From positions 1 to 46,752 of the forward strand of contig JAFAMD010000070.1 in NCBI GenBank assembly GCA_019233755.1: a stretch of DNA of 46,752 nt, given 5' to 3'. The DNA comes from Acidobacteriaceae bacterium. GTDB taxonomy: Bacteria; Acidobacteriota; Terriglobia; Bryobacterales; Bryobacteraceae. The translations under genes and the position numbers were made by a program. The notes beneath the pieces were generated by a model that had not been told where the DNA came from, searched no databases, and saw nothing but the letters and a program-made list of their open reading frames with translations. Below are positions 8,067 to 17,672 of this stretch, piece by piece; positions within the stretch are counted from its first letter, which is position 1, and each line of letters opens with the position of its first letter.

Positions 8067-8527
8067 CGCGGCTGGCACTGGTGCTGGCTACATGGTTTGG
8101 CTGCGGTTATTTCCCATGGGGACCGGGCACGGTCGGTTCGCTTGCGGCTATTTTCATTGCCGCCCTGCTGCATTTCTATTTCGGGGCGGGCCGTCTCAGC
8201 CTTCTGTTGCTGATAGCGGTGATGCTTTTGCCCGGGATCTGGGCATCCACCCGAACGTCACGCTACCTACAAAAGAACGATCCTGGAATGGTGGTGGTTG
8301 ATGAAGTGCTGGGGCAATGGGTGACGCTGCTGGGGGCCAGCGCTTGGAACTGGAAAGCATTTCTGGCGGGTTTTCTGCTGTTCCGGCTCTTCGATATCTG
8401 GAAGCCCTGGCCGGTGCGTAAGCTGGAACGGCTACCCGAGGGAACCGGCATTGTCTGCGACGACCTTGCGGCGGGTGTCTACGGGGCGCTTATCTTGTAT
8501 ATAGGTGGTGGGTTCAGACTCTACTAA
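8063..8527 (+). CDS. pgpA: Phosphatidylglycerophosphatase A
   Basis: PgpA removes phosphate from phosphatidylglycerophosphate to give phosphatidylglycerol at the inner membrane. The 154-residue protein shows the family blocks in order: GYFPWGPGTVGSLAA (residues about 15-29), DPGMVVVDEVLGQW (about 72-85), FRLFDIWKPWPVR (about 107-119) and CDDLAAGVYGA (about 131-141). Three to four hydrophobic segments separate them. The start is a GTG whose GTGA overlaps the yacG stop. PgpA next to cinA is a common bacterial arrangement; here one extra gene lies between them. Confidence 0.92.
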   Translation: MTRLALVLATWFGCGYFPWGPGTVGSLAAIFIAALLHFYFGAGRLSLLLLIAVMLLPGIWASTRTSRYLQKNDPGMVVVDEVLGQWVTLLGASAWNWKAFLAGFLLFRLFDIWKPWPVRKLERLPEGTGIVCDDLAAGVYGALILYIGGGFRLY

Positions 8528-8530
8528 AGT

Positions 8531-9571
8531 ATGCCGAGCAAACAACAGGCAATTGAACAGCAGAAAATGCGTCCGAAGATCTCAAAAGTGGAGCCTGCCG
8601 CGGCCATCACCGGTGGGGAATTGCACATCCGGGGGCAGTACCTGGCAACCAACGGCAGGCCGACCGTGCGGCTGGGGAATCAGACGGCGCACCTGATTGT
8701 CGCCGGCGAATCGTATATCATCGCGCGTGTTCCGGAATCGGCAATGGTAGGAGAACTCGTGGTTGCCACCGGAGGGCAGGAAAGCGATCTGTACGAGACG
8801 CATCTCGGCGTTCAGATTGCTGACAGCCTGCACCCGGTGGCTAATCCGGCAGTGGATGCAGATGGCAACGTCTATACGACATTCAGCGGGCCGCGCGGCC
8901 AGAAATCACCCGTCTCGATTTACAAGATCGACACGAACTACAACACAAAGCCTTTCGTGACGGACCTGATGAATCCGACGGGTCTGGCGTTCGACCGGGA
9001 GGGTTTGCTGTACGTCTCGAGCCGGTATGACGGCATCGTGTATCAGATCACGCCCACCGGCAACATGACGGTTTACGTGGAAGGCATGGGCGTCGCGACC
9101 GGCATCGCATTCGACAAGGACGAAAACCTGTACGTCGGCGACCGCAGCGGAACCATTTTCAAGATCAGCCGCTCCCGGCAGATTTACGTGTTTGCAACGC
9201 TTGAGCCTTCCATCGCCGCTTACCATCTGGCATTCGGCCCGGACGACTATTTGTATGTGACCGGCCCCACAACATCGAGCTTTGACGCGGTGCACCGCAT
9301 TGCGAACTCGGGTGAAGTGGAGACGTTCTATCGCGGACTGGGCCGCCCGCAAGGCCTGACATTCGACGCGCAAGACAGACTGTACGTCGCGGCATCCATG
9401 GGCGGCAGGCGTGGCATCGTACGCATCGATGCGTCCGGCAAAGCTGACCAGTTCCTCTCCGGTCCCGGCGTAGTTGGACTGGCATTTACGCCTTCCAAAG
9501 CCATGATGGTGGCAACCCACAATGCGCTGTTCCGGGTGGATGTGGGTATCGCCGGACGCCCGCTGCCTTAG
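8531..9571 (+). CDS. TIG-domain plus NHL/SMP-30-like beta-propeller protein
   Basis: The protein is 346 residues. Residues about 15-95 form an IPT/TIG-like immunoglobulin fold (PKISKVEPAAAITGGELHIRG start and an IIARVPESA strand). Residues about 100-340 form a propeller of repeats such as NPTGLAFDREGLLYVSSR, TGIAFDKDENLYVGDRSG and PQGLTFDAQDRLYVAAS, typical of NHL/SMP-30-type sugar-lactonase-like folds. No signal peptide is visible. It starts 3 bp after pgpA and ends 8 bp before cinA, so it is part of that transcription unit, although its role there is unknown. Confidence 0.82.
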   Translation: MPSKQQAIEQQKMRPKISKVEPAAAITGGELHIRGQYLATNGRPTVRLGNQTAHLIVAGESYIIARVPESAMVGELVVATGGQESDLYETHLGVQIADSLHPVANPAVDADGNVYTTFSGPRGQKSPVSIYKIDTNYNTKPFVTDLMNPTGLAFDREGLLYVSSRYDGIVYQITPTGNMTVYVEGMGVATGIAFDKDENLYVGDRSGTIFKISRSRQIYVFATLEPSIAAYHLAFGPDDYLYVTGPTTSSFDAVHRIANSGEVETFYRGLGRPQGLTFDAQDRLYVAASMGGRRGIVRIDASGKADQFLSGPGVVGLAFTPSKAMMVATHNALFRVDVGIAGRPLP

Positions 9572-9579
9572 CCGCCCCA

Positions 9580-10824
9580 ATGCCAAAAATCGCCGAGATC
9601 ATCGCGATCGGCAGTGAACTGCTGACGCCTCAACGTGTCGATACGAATTCGCTCATCGTTACCGAACACCTCAATCTGCTGGGTGTGGAGGTAGTAACGA
9701 AGCACGTCATCGGGGATGACCGTGAGCGCCTGACCGAAGCAATCCGGCGGTCGGTGGACCGGTCAGACATCGTAATCCTCATCGGCGGCCTGGGGCCGAC
9801 GGAGGATGATGTGACCCGTGATTCGGCAGCCGCAGCGCTTGGACGCAAACTGGTTCTTTCGCTCGAGCAGGAATCGGTGCTGATCAGCCGTTTCCGGCGG
9901 ATTAACCGGCCGATGGCGAAGATCAATCTCCGGCAAGCCTATCTGCTGGAAGGTGCGGAGGCTATGCCGAATCCACATGGGACGGCGCCCGGCCAGTTCG
10001 TGTCGACGGACCGCGGCGCCGTGGCGTTGCTGCCCGGGCCGCCGCGCGAACTCCAACCGATGGTGGAGAACGAACTGGTGCCGAGGCTTCGGCCGGTTCT
10101 TCCGCCGCAGGTGATTCGTGTGCGCACATTCCGGATCACAGGCATCGGCGAATCCGATCTGGACACGCTCATTGCCCCGGTGTATACGAAGTACGCAAAT
10201 CCGGTTACGACCCTGCTCTCTTCGACGGGCGATCTCTTCGTGCACCTGCGGGCAACGGCGGAGTCCGTAAAGCAAGCGGACGCTCTGCTGCGGGAGGTAG
10301 GGAACCCGATTGCCGAGCTGCTGGGCGACCGGGTGTACAGCGAGGATGAAAACGAGTCGCTCGAGATGGTAGTCGGGCGGCTGCTGCGGAAGCAGCGCGC
10401 AAAAATCGCGACCGCGGAGAGCTGCACCGGCGGGTTGCTGGCTGCAAGACTGACCGATCAGGGCGGGAGTTCCGATTACTTTGTTGCCGGCTATGTGACT
10501 TATACCGACGCGCAGAAGGCGGAAATTTTGGGTGTACCGCGCGAGCTCATCGAAAACCACTCGGCGGTCAGCGAGCCAGTAGCGGCAGCAATGGCCGAGG
10601 GCGCCAGACGAAAGGCGAATGCAACGTACGGCGTCTCCACAACGGGCTACGCGGGGCCAGACGGCGGCACGGAGTTCGACCCCGTAGGTACTGTTTATCT
10701 GGGCATAGCGGGGCCGGCCGGCACGCGCGTGCTGCGGGTGCGCTATGGCGGCGACCGCTATCGTACCCGCACACTGGCTACGCAAGGCGCGCTCGATCTC
10801 TTGCGGAAAACCTTACCGAAGTAG
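9580..10824 (+). CDS. cinA: CinA family nicotinamide-nucleotide amidase
   Basis: The full-length 414-residue CinA contains both domains. The N-terminal MoCF/COG1058 part has EIIAIGSELL, GGLGPTEDD, PNPHGTAPG and LLPGPPRELQ; this domain has ADP-ribose pyrophosphatase activity in characterised homologues. The C-terminal PncC-type amidase part has AESCTGGLLAARLTD (near residue 285) and TGYAGPDGGT. The enzyme recycles NMN to nicotinic acid mononucleotide. The amidase motif reads TGYAG where TGIAG is usual, a mild change. Its stop codon TAG directly abuts the stop of the convergent gene. Confidence 0.92.
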   Translation: MPKIAEIIAIGSELLTPQRVDTNSLIVTEHLNLLGVEVVTKHVIGDDRERLTEAIRRSVDRSDIVILIGGLGPTEDDVTRDSAAAALGRKLVLSLEQESVLISRFRRINRPMAKINLRQAYLLEGAEAMPNPHGTAPGQFVSTDRGAVALLPGPPRELQPMVENELVPRLRPVLPPQVIRVRTFRITGIGESDLDTLIAPVYTKYANPVTTLLSSTGDLFVHLRATAESVKQADALLREVGNPIAELLGDRVYSEDENESLEMVVGRLLRKQRAKIATAESCTGGLLAARLTDQGGSSDYFVAGYVTYTDAQKAEILGVPRELIENHSAVSEPVAAAMAEGARRKANATYGVSTTGYAGPDGGTEFDPVGTVYLGIAGPAGTRVLRVRYGGDRYRTRTLATQGALDLLRKTLPK

Positions 10825-11622
10825 CTATGTCTTTCCCTGGCTGATGGGCGGAAACTCCGCGCCGCTCGCTTCCGTAGCTTTGGCGGACGCCGGAATGTTG
10901 ATGTTCGAGAGCGGGATCTTGCGCGCGGGCGGCTTCGAGAAATCCCAGAAAGTCTGGCCCATAACCGCGTAATTCTGCACGGTGAACTGCTGGCCATCCT
11001 TCAGGATGAGGGTAATTGGAGGGGCGGGCGGCTGCGGCGGTTCTGAACTGGGCGGCGGTGGCGGCTGAGGGCTGGGAGCTTCCGGCGACGGCGAGTAGCC
11101 CGCAGGCGGCGGGTAATTGGCATAAGGTGGCGGGTAATTCGCGTAAGGCGGAGGGGGCGCGCCGTATGAAGGAGCCAAGTTCTGGGCTAGGTCCTGTTGT
11201 TGCGATGCGGGATCCTGCGCTACGTCCCCTACTTCGTACGGATAATAGTCGCCATAGTAGGGCGACGAATCATATCCGAGGGACGGATAGTAGTAGGGCG
11301 CAAAAAAGTACGCGAAGGGGTACCGCCGGAAATCGTGGTGATAGAAATTGCCGTGCCCGTAATACCCGTGGCCGTGCCCGTAATACCCGTACGAGTAGCT
11401 ATACGGATTCACCGCTTGGTGCCCGAAGGGAGCGATTATAGGCGATCCGACAGAGTTCCCCGTAAAAGCATGACCGGCCGGCGCCGCATGCCCGGGTGCG
11501 GCCTGGGGTGCGCCATGGCTCATTCCGGCGCCACCGTGCCCGCCGCCGTGCTGGGCGAGCAGCAGAGATGCGGAAGCGATAGCGAGACCCCCGACAGGAA
11601 GCAGGCGAGTAAGGAAGCGCAT
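10825..11622 (-). CDS. Secreted Pro/Tyr/His-rich protein of unknown function
   Basis: The protein is about 265 residues from the ATG at 11622, five bases after AGAGG. A signal peptide is evident (LTRLLPVGGLAIASASLLLAQ). The mature part is low complexity: a Gly/His-rich stretch (HGGGHGGAG), a Tyr/His-rich region (YSYSYGYYGHGHGYYGHG), and a Pro-rich block with a YANYPPP repeat. The last 60 residues, beginning ITLILKDGQQFTVQNYAVMG, form a more ordered segment that may be the conserved part. It is probably an envelope or extracellular protein. It converges on cinA with stop codons touching. Confidence 0.72.
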   Translation of the reverse strand: MRFLTRLLPVGGLAIASASLLLAQHGGGHGGAGMSHGAPQAAPGHAAPAGHAFTGNSVGSPIIAPFGHQAVNPYSYSYGYYGHGHGYYGHGNFYHHDFRRYPFAYFFAPYYYPSLGYDSSPYYGDYYPYEVGDVAQDPASQQQDLAQNLAPSYGAPPPPYANYPPPYANYPPPAGYSPSPEAPSPQPPPPPSSEPPQPPAPPITLILKDGQQFTVQNYAVMGQTFWDFSKPPARKIPLSNINIPASAKATEASGAEFPPISQGKT

Positions 11623-11708
11623 AAGCACCTCTAGGCACTTCCAGGGTAACTCTATTAACTGCGCACCGGACGGTGACAGCAGCCCGGCCGTTACAATGAA
11701 GGTTTCCC

Positions 11709-13373
11709 ATGCGGATCGCGCTGGCGCAGATCAATAACACTGTTGGGGATCTGAAAGCCAACGCGGCGAAGATCCTCGAATTTGCAAAGCGGGCGGAACA
11801 GGCAGGCGCCGAGGTAGTTGCGTTTCCGGAGCTGGCGCTCACAGGCTACCCGCCCCGAGATCTGGTCGAAAAACAATCTTTTCTGGATCGGACGGAAGAA
11901 GCGCTGCAAGAGCTGGCGTGTGATTCCGCGCGGCTCAACATAGCGTTGATTACCGGCTACGTAGCGCGCTCGCCCGAATGGGCGGGTATTCACGCGCAAA
12001 ACGCGGCTGCGGTGATCGAACACGGACGCATTGTCTTCAAGCAATGCAAGATGCTGCTGCCCACCTACGATGTCTTCGACGAGGCGCGGTATTTCCAGCC
12101 GGCGGATTCGCAAGAAATCTGCACCATCCGCGGCACGAGGGTGGCGATCGCCATCTGCGAGGACGCCTGGAACGATAAGCAGTTTTGGGAGCGAAGGCGT
12201 TATTCGCGAGATCCGATCGAAGAGCTGGTAAACCAGGGCGCGGAGCTGATTGTCTCGATCAACGCGTCTCCGTGGAATGTCGGGAAGAGACGGCTGAGGC
12301 GGGAGATCTTCCATGCGACCGCGCGTCGCTTCGGTCTGCCGCTGGCGTACGTCCATATGGTGGGCGGCAACGATCAATTGATCTTCGACGGCACGAGCTT
12401 CGCGATGAATGCCGACGGACAGATTGCGGCGCAGGCCGCATCATTCGTCGAAGACCTGATCGTATTCGATTCCGCGAAGGGCGTGGGTGACCGGCGTGCG
12501 AGCGACTTTGCTCCGGACGATGCGGTGTTTGACGCACTGGTGCTCGGGACGCGCGATTACATCCAAAAATGCGGGTTTCGGCGCGTGATTGTGGGCTTGA
12601 GCGGCGGTATTGATTCCGCGCTGGTGGCTTCGATTGCCGTGCAGGCGGTGGGCAAGGAAAACGTGCTGGGAGTCGGCATGCCGGGTCCGTACTCATCCGA
12701 GCACAGTCTGACCGATGCGAGGGCACTAGCGGAAAACCTGGGTATCCGGTTTGAAGTAGTGCCGATCCATCCTGGGTACGAAGCGATGGTGCAGACGCTC
12801 GGACCGTTGTTCGCCGGTTACCAGCCGGACACAACCGAAGAGAACCTGCAATCGCGCTTGCGCGGCATGGTGCTGATGGCGCTTTCGAACAAGTTCGGGT
12901 CGCTGGTGCTCACGACCGGTAACAAGAGCGAGCTGGCGGTGGGCTACTGTACGCTGTACGGCGATATGTGCGGCGGACTGGCGGTGATCAGCGATGTTCC
13001 GAAGACCATGGTGTACCGCCTGGCGCGAATCGCGAACCTGCGGTGGCAGCAGCGCGGCGGCTGCGGGCCAATCCCGGAGAATACTTTTACGAAGCCGCCA
13101 TCGGCCGAGCTTCGTCCCGGGCAGAAAGATACCGACAGCTTGCCGGAGTACGAAATCCTCGACGCGATTCTAGCCGGCTATATCGAACGGTACGAGCCGG
13201 CTGCGGAGATTGCGTCGAACCTGCAAATTCCCGAAGACCTGGTGCGCGAGATCGTTCGCAAGGTAGACAGGAACGAATACAAGCGACAGCAGGCCGCGCC
13301 AGGGCTGAGGATCACACCGAAGGCGTTCGGTTTAGGACGCCGGTTCCCGATTGCACACAGGTTCACTGAATGA
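11709..13373 (+). CDS. nadE: Glutamine-dependent NAD+ synthetase
   Basis: This 554-residue enzyme makes NAD+ from deamido-NAD+, ATP and glutamine. The N-terminal nitrilase-type glutaminase domain has its Glu-Lys-Cys triad: FPELALTGYPP (Glu about residue 40), FKQCKMLLPTYDVFDE (Lys about 115) and AICEDAW (Cys about 149). The C-terminal synthetase domain has the P-loop VGLSGGIDSALVASIAV near residue 295, and TTGNKSELAVGYCTLYGDM near residue 405. The length is normal for the two-domain form. Its TGA overlaps the ATG of the next gene (ATGA), implying coupling. Confidence 0.95.
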   Translation: MRIALAQINNTVGDLKANAAKILEFAKRAEQAGAEVVAFPELALTGYPPRDLVEKQSFLDRTEEALQELACDSARLNIALITGYVARSPEWAGIHAQNAAAVIEHGRIVFKQCKMLLPTYDVFDEARYFQPADSQEICTIRGTRVAIAICEDAWNDKQFWERRRYSRDPIEELVNQGAELIVSINASPWNVGKRRLRREIFHATARRFGLPLAYVHMVGGNDQLIFDGTSFAMNADGQIAAQAASFVEDLIVFDSAKGVGDRRASDFAPDDAVFDALVLGTRDYIQKCGFRRVIVGLSGGIDSALVASIAVQAVGKENVLGVGMPGPYSSEHSLTDARALAENLGIRFEVVPIHPGYEAMVQTLGPLFAGYQPDTTEENLQSRLRGMVLMALSNKFGSLVLTTGNKSELAVGYCTLYGDMCGGLAVISDVPKTMVYRLARIANLRWQQRGGCGPIPENTFTKPPSAELRPGQKDTDSLPEYEILDAILAGYIERYEPAAEIASNLQIPEDLVREIVRKVDRNEYKRQQAAPGLRITPKAFGLGRRFPIAHRFTE

Positions 13374-15889
13374 AATCCTTCTTTGCAGCACTCGCGGGTT
13401 TGTGCGGCCTTCTGCACGCGCCTGCGGCCCCGGCGCAGACCGCGGCTACCAGAATGCAGACGGCCAGGGAGCAGGTGGGACCTGTACCGGGCGGCTTCCT
13501 GCTGAACAGCGGTTGGACCATCCGGCCTGCGGGCGAGCAGGTGCCGGTGGACACGTTGCCGATGAGCAGCGCAACTTCGAACGACGGCAGATTTCTGCTG
13601 GTGTTAAACGGCGGCTACAACCCGCCGTCCATCAGCGTGATCGATGTCGCAAAAAAGCGCGAAATCGGACGCACAAAGCTGGCGGATGCCTGGCTCGGTT
13701 TAACGTTTTCTCCCGACGGAAAGCTTGTTTATGTGGGCGGCGGGAGCACCGCGAAAGTTTTTGAGCTGTCGTTCAATGCTGAAACGGGAGCGCTGAGCCC
13801 GTCGCGTGAGCTGGTGGCCGTGCCCGATTTGGCAAAGAAGGGCGATTCGTTCATCGGAGATGTGGCGCTATCGCCGGACGGCCGCACGCTGTATGCCACG
13901 AATCTATACGAAGACGGCATCGCCGTGATCAATGTGCAGACTGGTAAGCTGGTGGACCGCTGGAAGACCGGAAGGCGGCCATACCGAATCCTGCTCACGC
14001 CCGGCGGGAACCAATTGCTGATCAGTTGCTGGGGTGATGCCGCGATTTATCAACATGAGGCCGCCAGCGGGGTGCTGAGCGGGAAAACGCGTGTCGGTCC
14101 GCATGCCTCGGACATGGTGTGGGTGAACAAGCCGGCCCCGGCCGAGGAGAACCAATCAACCTATGTGGCGCGGGTGTTTGTGGCGGCGGCCAATACAAAC
14201 AACGTTTATTCCTTCGGTGTGACGCAGAGCCACGAACTGACCCTGCTGGAGGGGATTAACGTGTCGATGACGCCGATGCACCCGCTCGGCATGACGCCTT
14301 CCGCCGTTGCTGTGGACAAAGACGGCAAGCGGCTGTACGTGGTCTGTTCCGATGCGAACGCGATCGCGGTAATCAACATTGAGAGCGCGCACTCGCGCGT
14401 GGAGGGTTTCATTCCGACCGGCTGGTACCCAACGGCGGCTCGTGTGCTAAACGATGGCCAACTCGTAATGTTGAACGGCAAGGGGCTGGGTAGCAAAGCG
14501 AATCCTCGGGGGCCGAACCCGACTGTACGCCCAGCGCCGGAGCATGAAGGCACGCCCGCACAGGATGTGCAGTACGTTGCGCACATTCAGACAGGGACGG
14601 TGGCCTTCCTGCCGGGGCCCGGCGAGGACCAGATAGGGGATTTCACGCGAACGGTGCTCGAGAACTCGCCGTACCGAGATGAAATGCTTTACGGGCCGAT
14701 CACAAATGAACAGACCGCATTTTTCGCGAAAAGCGAAGACCATGGTTCGCCGATTCAGCACGTGATCTATGTCATCAGGGAGAACCGTACATACGATCAG
14801 GTGTTCGGCGACATGGCAAAGGGGAACGGGGACAAATCGCTGAACCTTTTCGGCGAGAAGATCACTCCGAACGCGCATCAACTGGCGAGCGAGTTCATTC
14901 TCTACGACAACTTCTACGAGAATGCCGATGTTAGCGCCGACGGGCACAACTGGGCGGATGCAGCTATCGCGCCGGATTACACCATGAAGCTGTGGCCGAA
15001 TGAGTATGGCCACCGGAGCAAGTTATATGACTTTGAAGGCGGCGAGCCGGCGAACACACCTCCGACGGGATATCTGTGGGACAACGCTCTGCAAGCGGGC
15101 CTGACTATACGCGATTACGGCGAGTGGGTGACTAACGTACCTCTGAAGGACGTACAGAACGGCCGCCAGGTCAAGGAAGTGATGGACGACGCATTGAAGC
15201 CGTACGTCGATATGAACTATCGCGGCTTCGATCTGGAGTACAGCGATGTAGACCGCGCAAAAGAGTTCATGCGCGAGTGGAACGACTTCGATGCGAAGGG
15301 ACAGGCGCCCCAACTGATTGTGGTCCGCATGGGCAACGATCACACGATGGGAGCCAGGGCGGGCGCACTTACACCGTTTTCCTACGCGGCGGACAACGAC
15401 TATGGCGTCGGGATGCTGGTGGATGCCGTTTCGCACAGTAGATTGTGGGCGTCGACTGCCATATTCATCATCGAAGATGACGCGCAGAACGGACCGGATC
15501 ATGTGGATTCACATCGCGCGCCGGTTCTGGTGGTTTCTCCGTATACGCATAGAGGAACGGTGGATTCGATGATGTACAACCAGGCAAGCGTGCTGCGGAC
15601 GATGGAATTGATCATCGGGCTGCGGCCGATGACGCACTTCGACGCGGGGGCGCGGCCAATGTTCGGCGGTTTCAGCCGGCAGGCGGATACACACCCCTAC
15701 ACCGTGATTCCGCCGAAGGTCTCGCTTAAAGATCGCAATCCGCAAAACGGACCGGGGGCGGTGGCTTCGGCAAAGATGGACTTTTCGGACGCAGACCGGG
15801 CCGACGATGACGACCTGAACGACGTGCTTTGGCGCATGATCAAGCACAGCGATCCGCCGGCACCGATGCGGAGCGCATTCGGCAGATAA
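13370..15889 (+). CDS. YVTN beta-propeller / phosphoesterase-family exported protein
   Basis: The protein is 839 residues. A signal peptide is present (FFAALAGLCGLLHAPAAPAQ). Residues about 60-420 are a YVTN/YncE-like propeller with repeats such as VALSPDGRTLYATNLYEDGIAVINVQ and AVAVDKDGKRLYVVCSDANAIAVIN. Residues about 460-800 are a phosphoesterase domain of the phospholipase C / acid phosphatase A type, opening with VIYVIRENRTYDQVFGD and including NADVSADGHNWADA and the FIIEDDAQNGPDHVDSHRAP segment likely to hold metal ligands. The substrate is unknown; extracytoplasmic phosphate-ester hydrolysis is plausible. It overlaps the end of nadE by four bases. Confidence 0.88.
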   Translation: MKSFFAALAGLCGLLHAPAAPAQTAATRMQTAREQVGPVPGGFLLNSGWTIRPAGEQVPVDTLPMSSATSNDGRFLLVLNGGYNPPSISVIDVAKKREIGRTKLADAWLGLTFSPDGKLVYVGGGSTAKVFELSFNAETGALSPSRELVAVPDLAKKGDSFIGDVALSPDGRTLYATNLYEDGIAVINVQTGKLVDRWKTGRRPYRILLTPGGNQLLISCWGDAAIYQHEAASGVLSGKTRVGPHASDMVWVNKPAPAEENQSTYVARVFVAAANTNNVYSFGVTQSHELTLLEGINVSMTPMHPLGMTPSAVAVDKDGKRLYVVCSDANAIAVINIESAHSRVEGFIPTGWYPTAARVLNDGQLVMLNGKGLGSKANPRGPNPTVRPAPEHEGTPAQDVQYVAHIQTGTVAFLPGPGEDQIGDFTRTVLENSPYRDEMLYGPITNEQTAFFAKSEDHGSPIQHVIYVIRENRTYDQVFGDMAKGNGDKSLNLFGEKITPNAHQLASEFILYDNFYENADVSADGHNWADAAIAPDYTMKLWPNEYGHRSKLYDFEGGEPANTPPTGYLWDNALQAGLTIRDYGEWVTNVPLKDVQNGRQVKEVMDDALKPYVDMNYRGFDLEYSDVDRAKEFMREWNDFDAKGQAPQLIVVRMGNDHTMGARAGALTPFSYAADNDYGVGMLVDAVSHSRLWASTAIFIIEDDAQNGPDHVDSHRAPVLVVSPYTHRGTVDSMMYNQASVLRTMELIIGLRPMTHFDAGARPMFGGFSRQADTHPYTVIPPKVSLKDRNPQNGPGAVASAKMDFSDADRADDDDLNDVLWRMIKHSDPPAPMRSAFGR

Positions 15890-15925
15890 AGCGCCTCGAA
15901 ACGGGCGCGGTAAAGTGTTGAGCGA

Positions 15926-17620
15926 ATGTTGCGAGCTCTTGTGCTGGCGCTGATTCCGCTGCTGGCGGGTGCACAGGACGCGACACAACCTGCTACACAG
16001 CCACAGAACGCATCGGGCGCGGTGGACGGCCGCGTGACGAATTCGCAGACGGGAGAGCCGATCTCCGGCGCCAACATTCATTTATATCCGCAGGTTTGGC
16101 GGGGAGCAACGGCGCCGCTGGCGGCGGTGACACAGGCAGACGGGAGTTTCCGCTTTGAGGCGGTACCGCCGGGTTCCTATTTTGTTGCCGTAGATCAGTC
16201 TTCGTACACAGTTTCAGGACCGGCCGTGGTAGTTCGCGTGCGAAGCGGACAGCAGGTTTCGAATCTTGCGGTGCAAGTGCATCCGCTCGCCACGATCGGC
16301 GGTACGGTGACGGACGCGGATGGAAAGCCGGTGCGGGGAGCAATCGTCACCGCATTCACGACTTATCAATGGCGGGGCCAGACGCAGCTGCGCCTGGCCA
16401 AGAGCGCCACGGCAGGCAACGATGGTGAATACTCGCTCAAGAAAATGACGCCGGGGCGGTATTTCGTCGCTGCCGAGCCGTCGAGGTCCGCTGATTCGAA
16501 GCCCAAAGAGACAAGTGAATCGCCCACAGCCGGGTACGAGATGGTGCGGACGTTCTATCCGAAATCGCTGACGCTCGACGGCGCAGCGGCATTGGACATT
16601 ACGCCCGGGCAGGATGCGGCCGGTATCACTATTCAGTTGCAGCGAGCACTTGCACACCGGGTTACCGGGCGAGCGGAGGCAGTAGGCATGGGCGACCTCG
16701 CGCAGAATGCGACAGTGAGCCTGGCGCCGCGTGGCGGGCTGCCGTCAACGGGTCTGGCAAAAACGGCGAAGCCCGGCAAGGATGGGAGCTTCGTGATAGA
16801 GCGTGTAGTGGCGGGCAGCTATACGCTATGGCTGACGGGCAGCTACGGCGGCGCGGACCAGCCAGGGAATCGCCGGGAAACCCAAAAACTGCTCGCGCGC
16901 CAGGAGATCGAGGTGGGCGCTTCCGATGTGACCGGGGTGGTTCTGGCTATGCTGCCGCCGATTGCGCTGACGGGGCGGGTTACGTTTGACGATGCTCCAA
17001 GCCAGACGATGCTGGCGAACTTGCGGCTGGCTTTCGTGCCGACCGGCGAAGCCATATTCGGCGCGTATCAGAACGCGAAGGTGAACGCAGACGGCTCATT
17101 CAGCATAGCGAGCCTCGATCCCGGCGAATACAGAGTAGCTGTGTCGAATATACCGAGCGGGGCGTACGTGCAGTCCGTTCAGTATAACCGGCGGGACGCG
17201 TCGGCGGCGGGCATTGACCTTTCCGAGGGCGGCGGGGGCGAGGTGGATGTAGCGTTAAAGATGGGTGCGGCGGAGGTCGATGGGACCGTGCAGGCGGCGG
17301 GTGGCGAGAGTGGGGCGCCCGCCGGCGTGGCGATACTGGTGCCGGAGAATATTCCGCCGGATGGCTCCGGAACCCTGCTGAGCAACGTGCCCGCGACCGG
17401 CACTTTCAAGATTCGAAATGTGCCGCCCGGGCGTTACTATGCGTTTGCGATTGCGCGCTGGACGAGCGTGTGGCAGAATGCGGACTTTCTGCGCGAGATG
17501 GAGCGGGAAGGAACGGGCGTCGATGTGCAGGAAAACGCGCACGTACAGCTTCAGATTTCCGTGCTGCCGGACAGCGAGATTCAGCAGACCGCGGCGCGGC
17601 TGGGCTTCAGCCCGGAGTAA
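15926..17620 (+). CDS. Secreted carboxypeptidase-regulatory-like repeat protein
   Basis: The protein is 564 residues. A signal peptide covers about residues 1-17 (LRALVLALIPLLAGAQ). The rest is a string of carboxypeptidase-regulatory-like (transthyretin-like) beta-sandwich repeats: VDGRVTNSQTGEPISGANIHLY near residue 35, GGTVTDADGKPVRGAIVTAF near 120, LTGRVTFDD near 350, and DGTVQAAGGESGAPAGVAI near 450, each followed by a PPG(S/R)Y-type turn. No enzymatic domain or TonB plug/barrel is attached. A role in polymer or surface binding is possible. It lies 36 bp after the phosphoesterase gene. Confidence 0.82.
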   Translation: MLRALVLALIPLLAGAQDATQPATQPQNASGAVDGRVTNSQTGEPISGANIHLYPQVWRGATAPLAAVTQADGSFRFEAVPPGSYFVAVDQSSYTVSGPAVVVRVRSGQQVSNLAVQVHPLATIGGTVTDADGKPVRGAIVTAFTTYQWRGQTQLRLAKSATAGNDGEYSLKKMTPGRYFVAAEPSRSADSKPKETSESPTAGYEMVRTFYPKSLTLDGAAALDITPGQDAAGITIQLQRALAHRVTGRAEAVGMGDLAQNATVSLAPRGGLPSTGLAKTAKPGKDGSFVIERVVAGSYTLWLTGSYGGADQPGNRRETQKLLARQEIEVGASDVTGVVLAMLPPIALTGRVTFDDAPSQTMLANLRLAFVPTGEAIFGAYQNAKVNADGSFSIASLDPGEYRVAVSNIPSGAYVQSVQYNRRDASAAGIDLSEGGGGEVDVALKMGAAEVDGTVQAAGGESGAPAGVAILVPENIPPDGSGTLLSNVPATGTFKIRNVPPGRYYAFAIARWTSVWQNADFLREMEREGTGVDVQENAHVQLQISVLPDSEIQQTAARLGFSPE

Positions 17621-17672
17621 CGCGGCCGAAACATGATCGCATCGCGTGCTAGGATGGCGGTTCCGCACCACC

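Noticed and set aside
9763..10785. Minus-strand open frame of 340 codons over cinA
   Set aside because: It is antisense to a fully conserved CinA and has no recognisable features.
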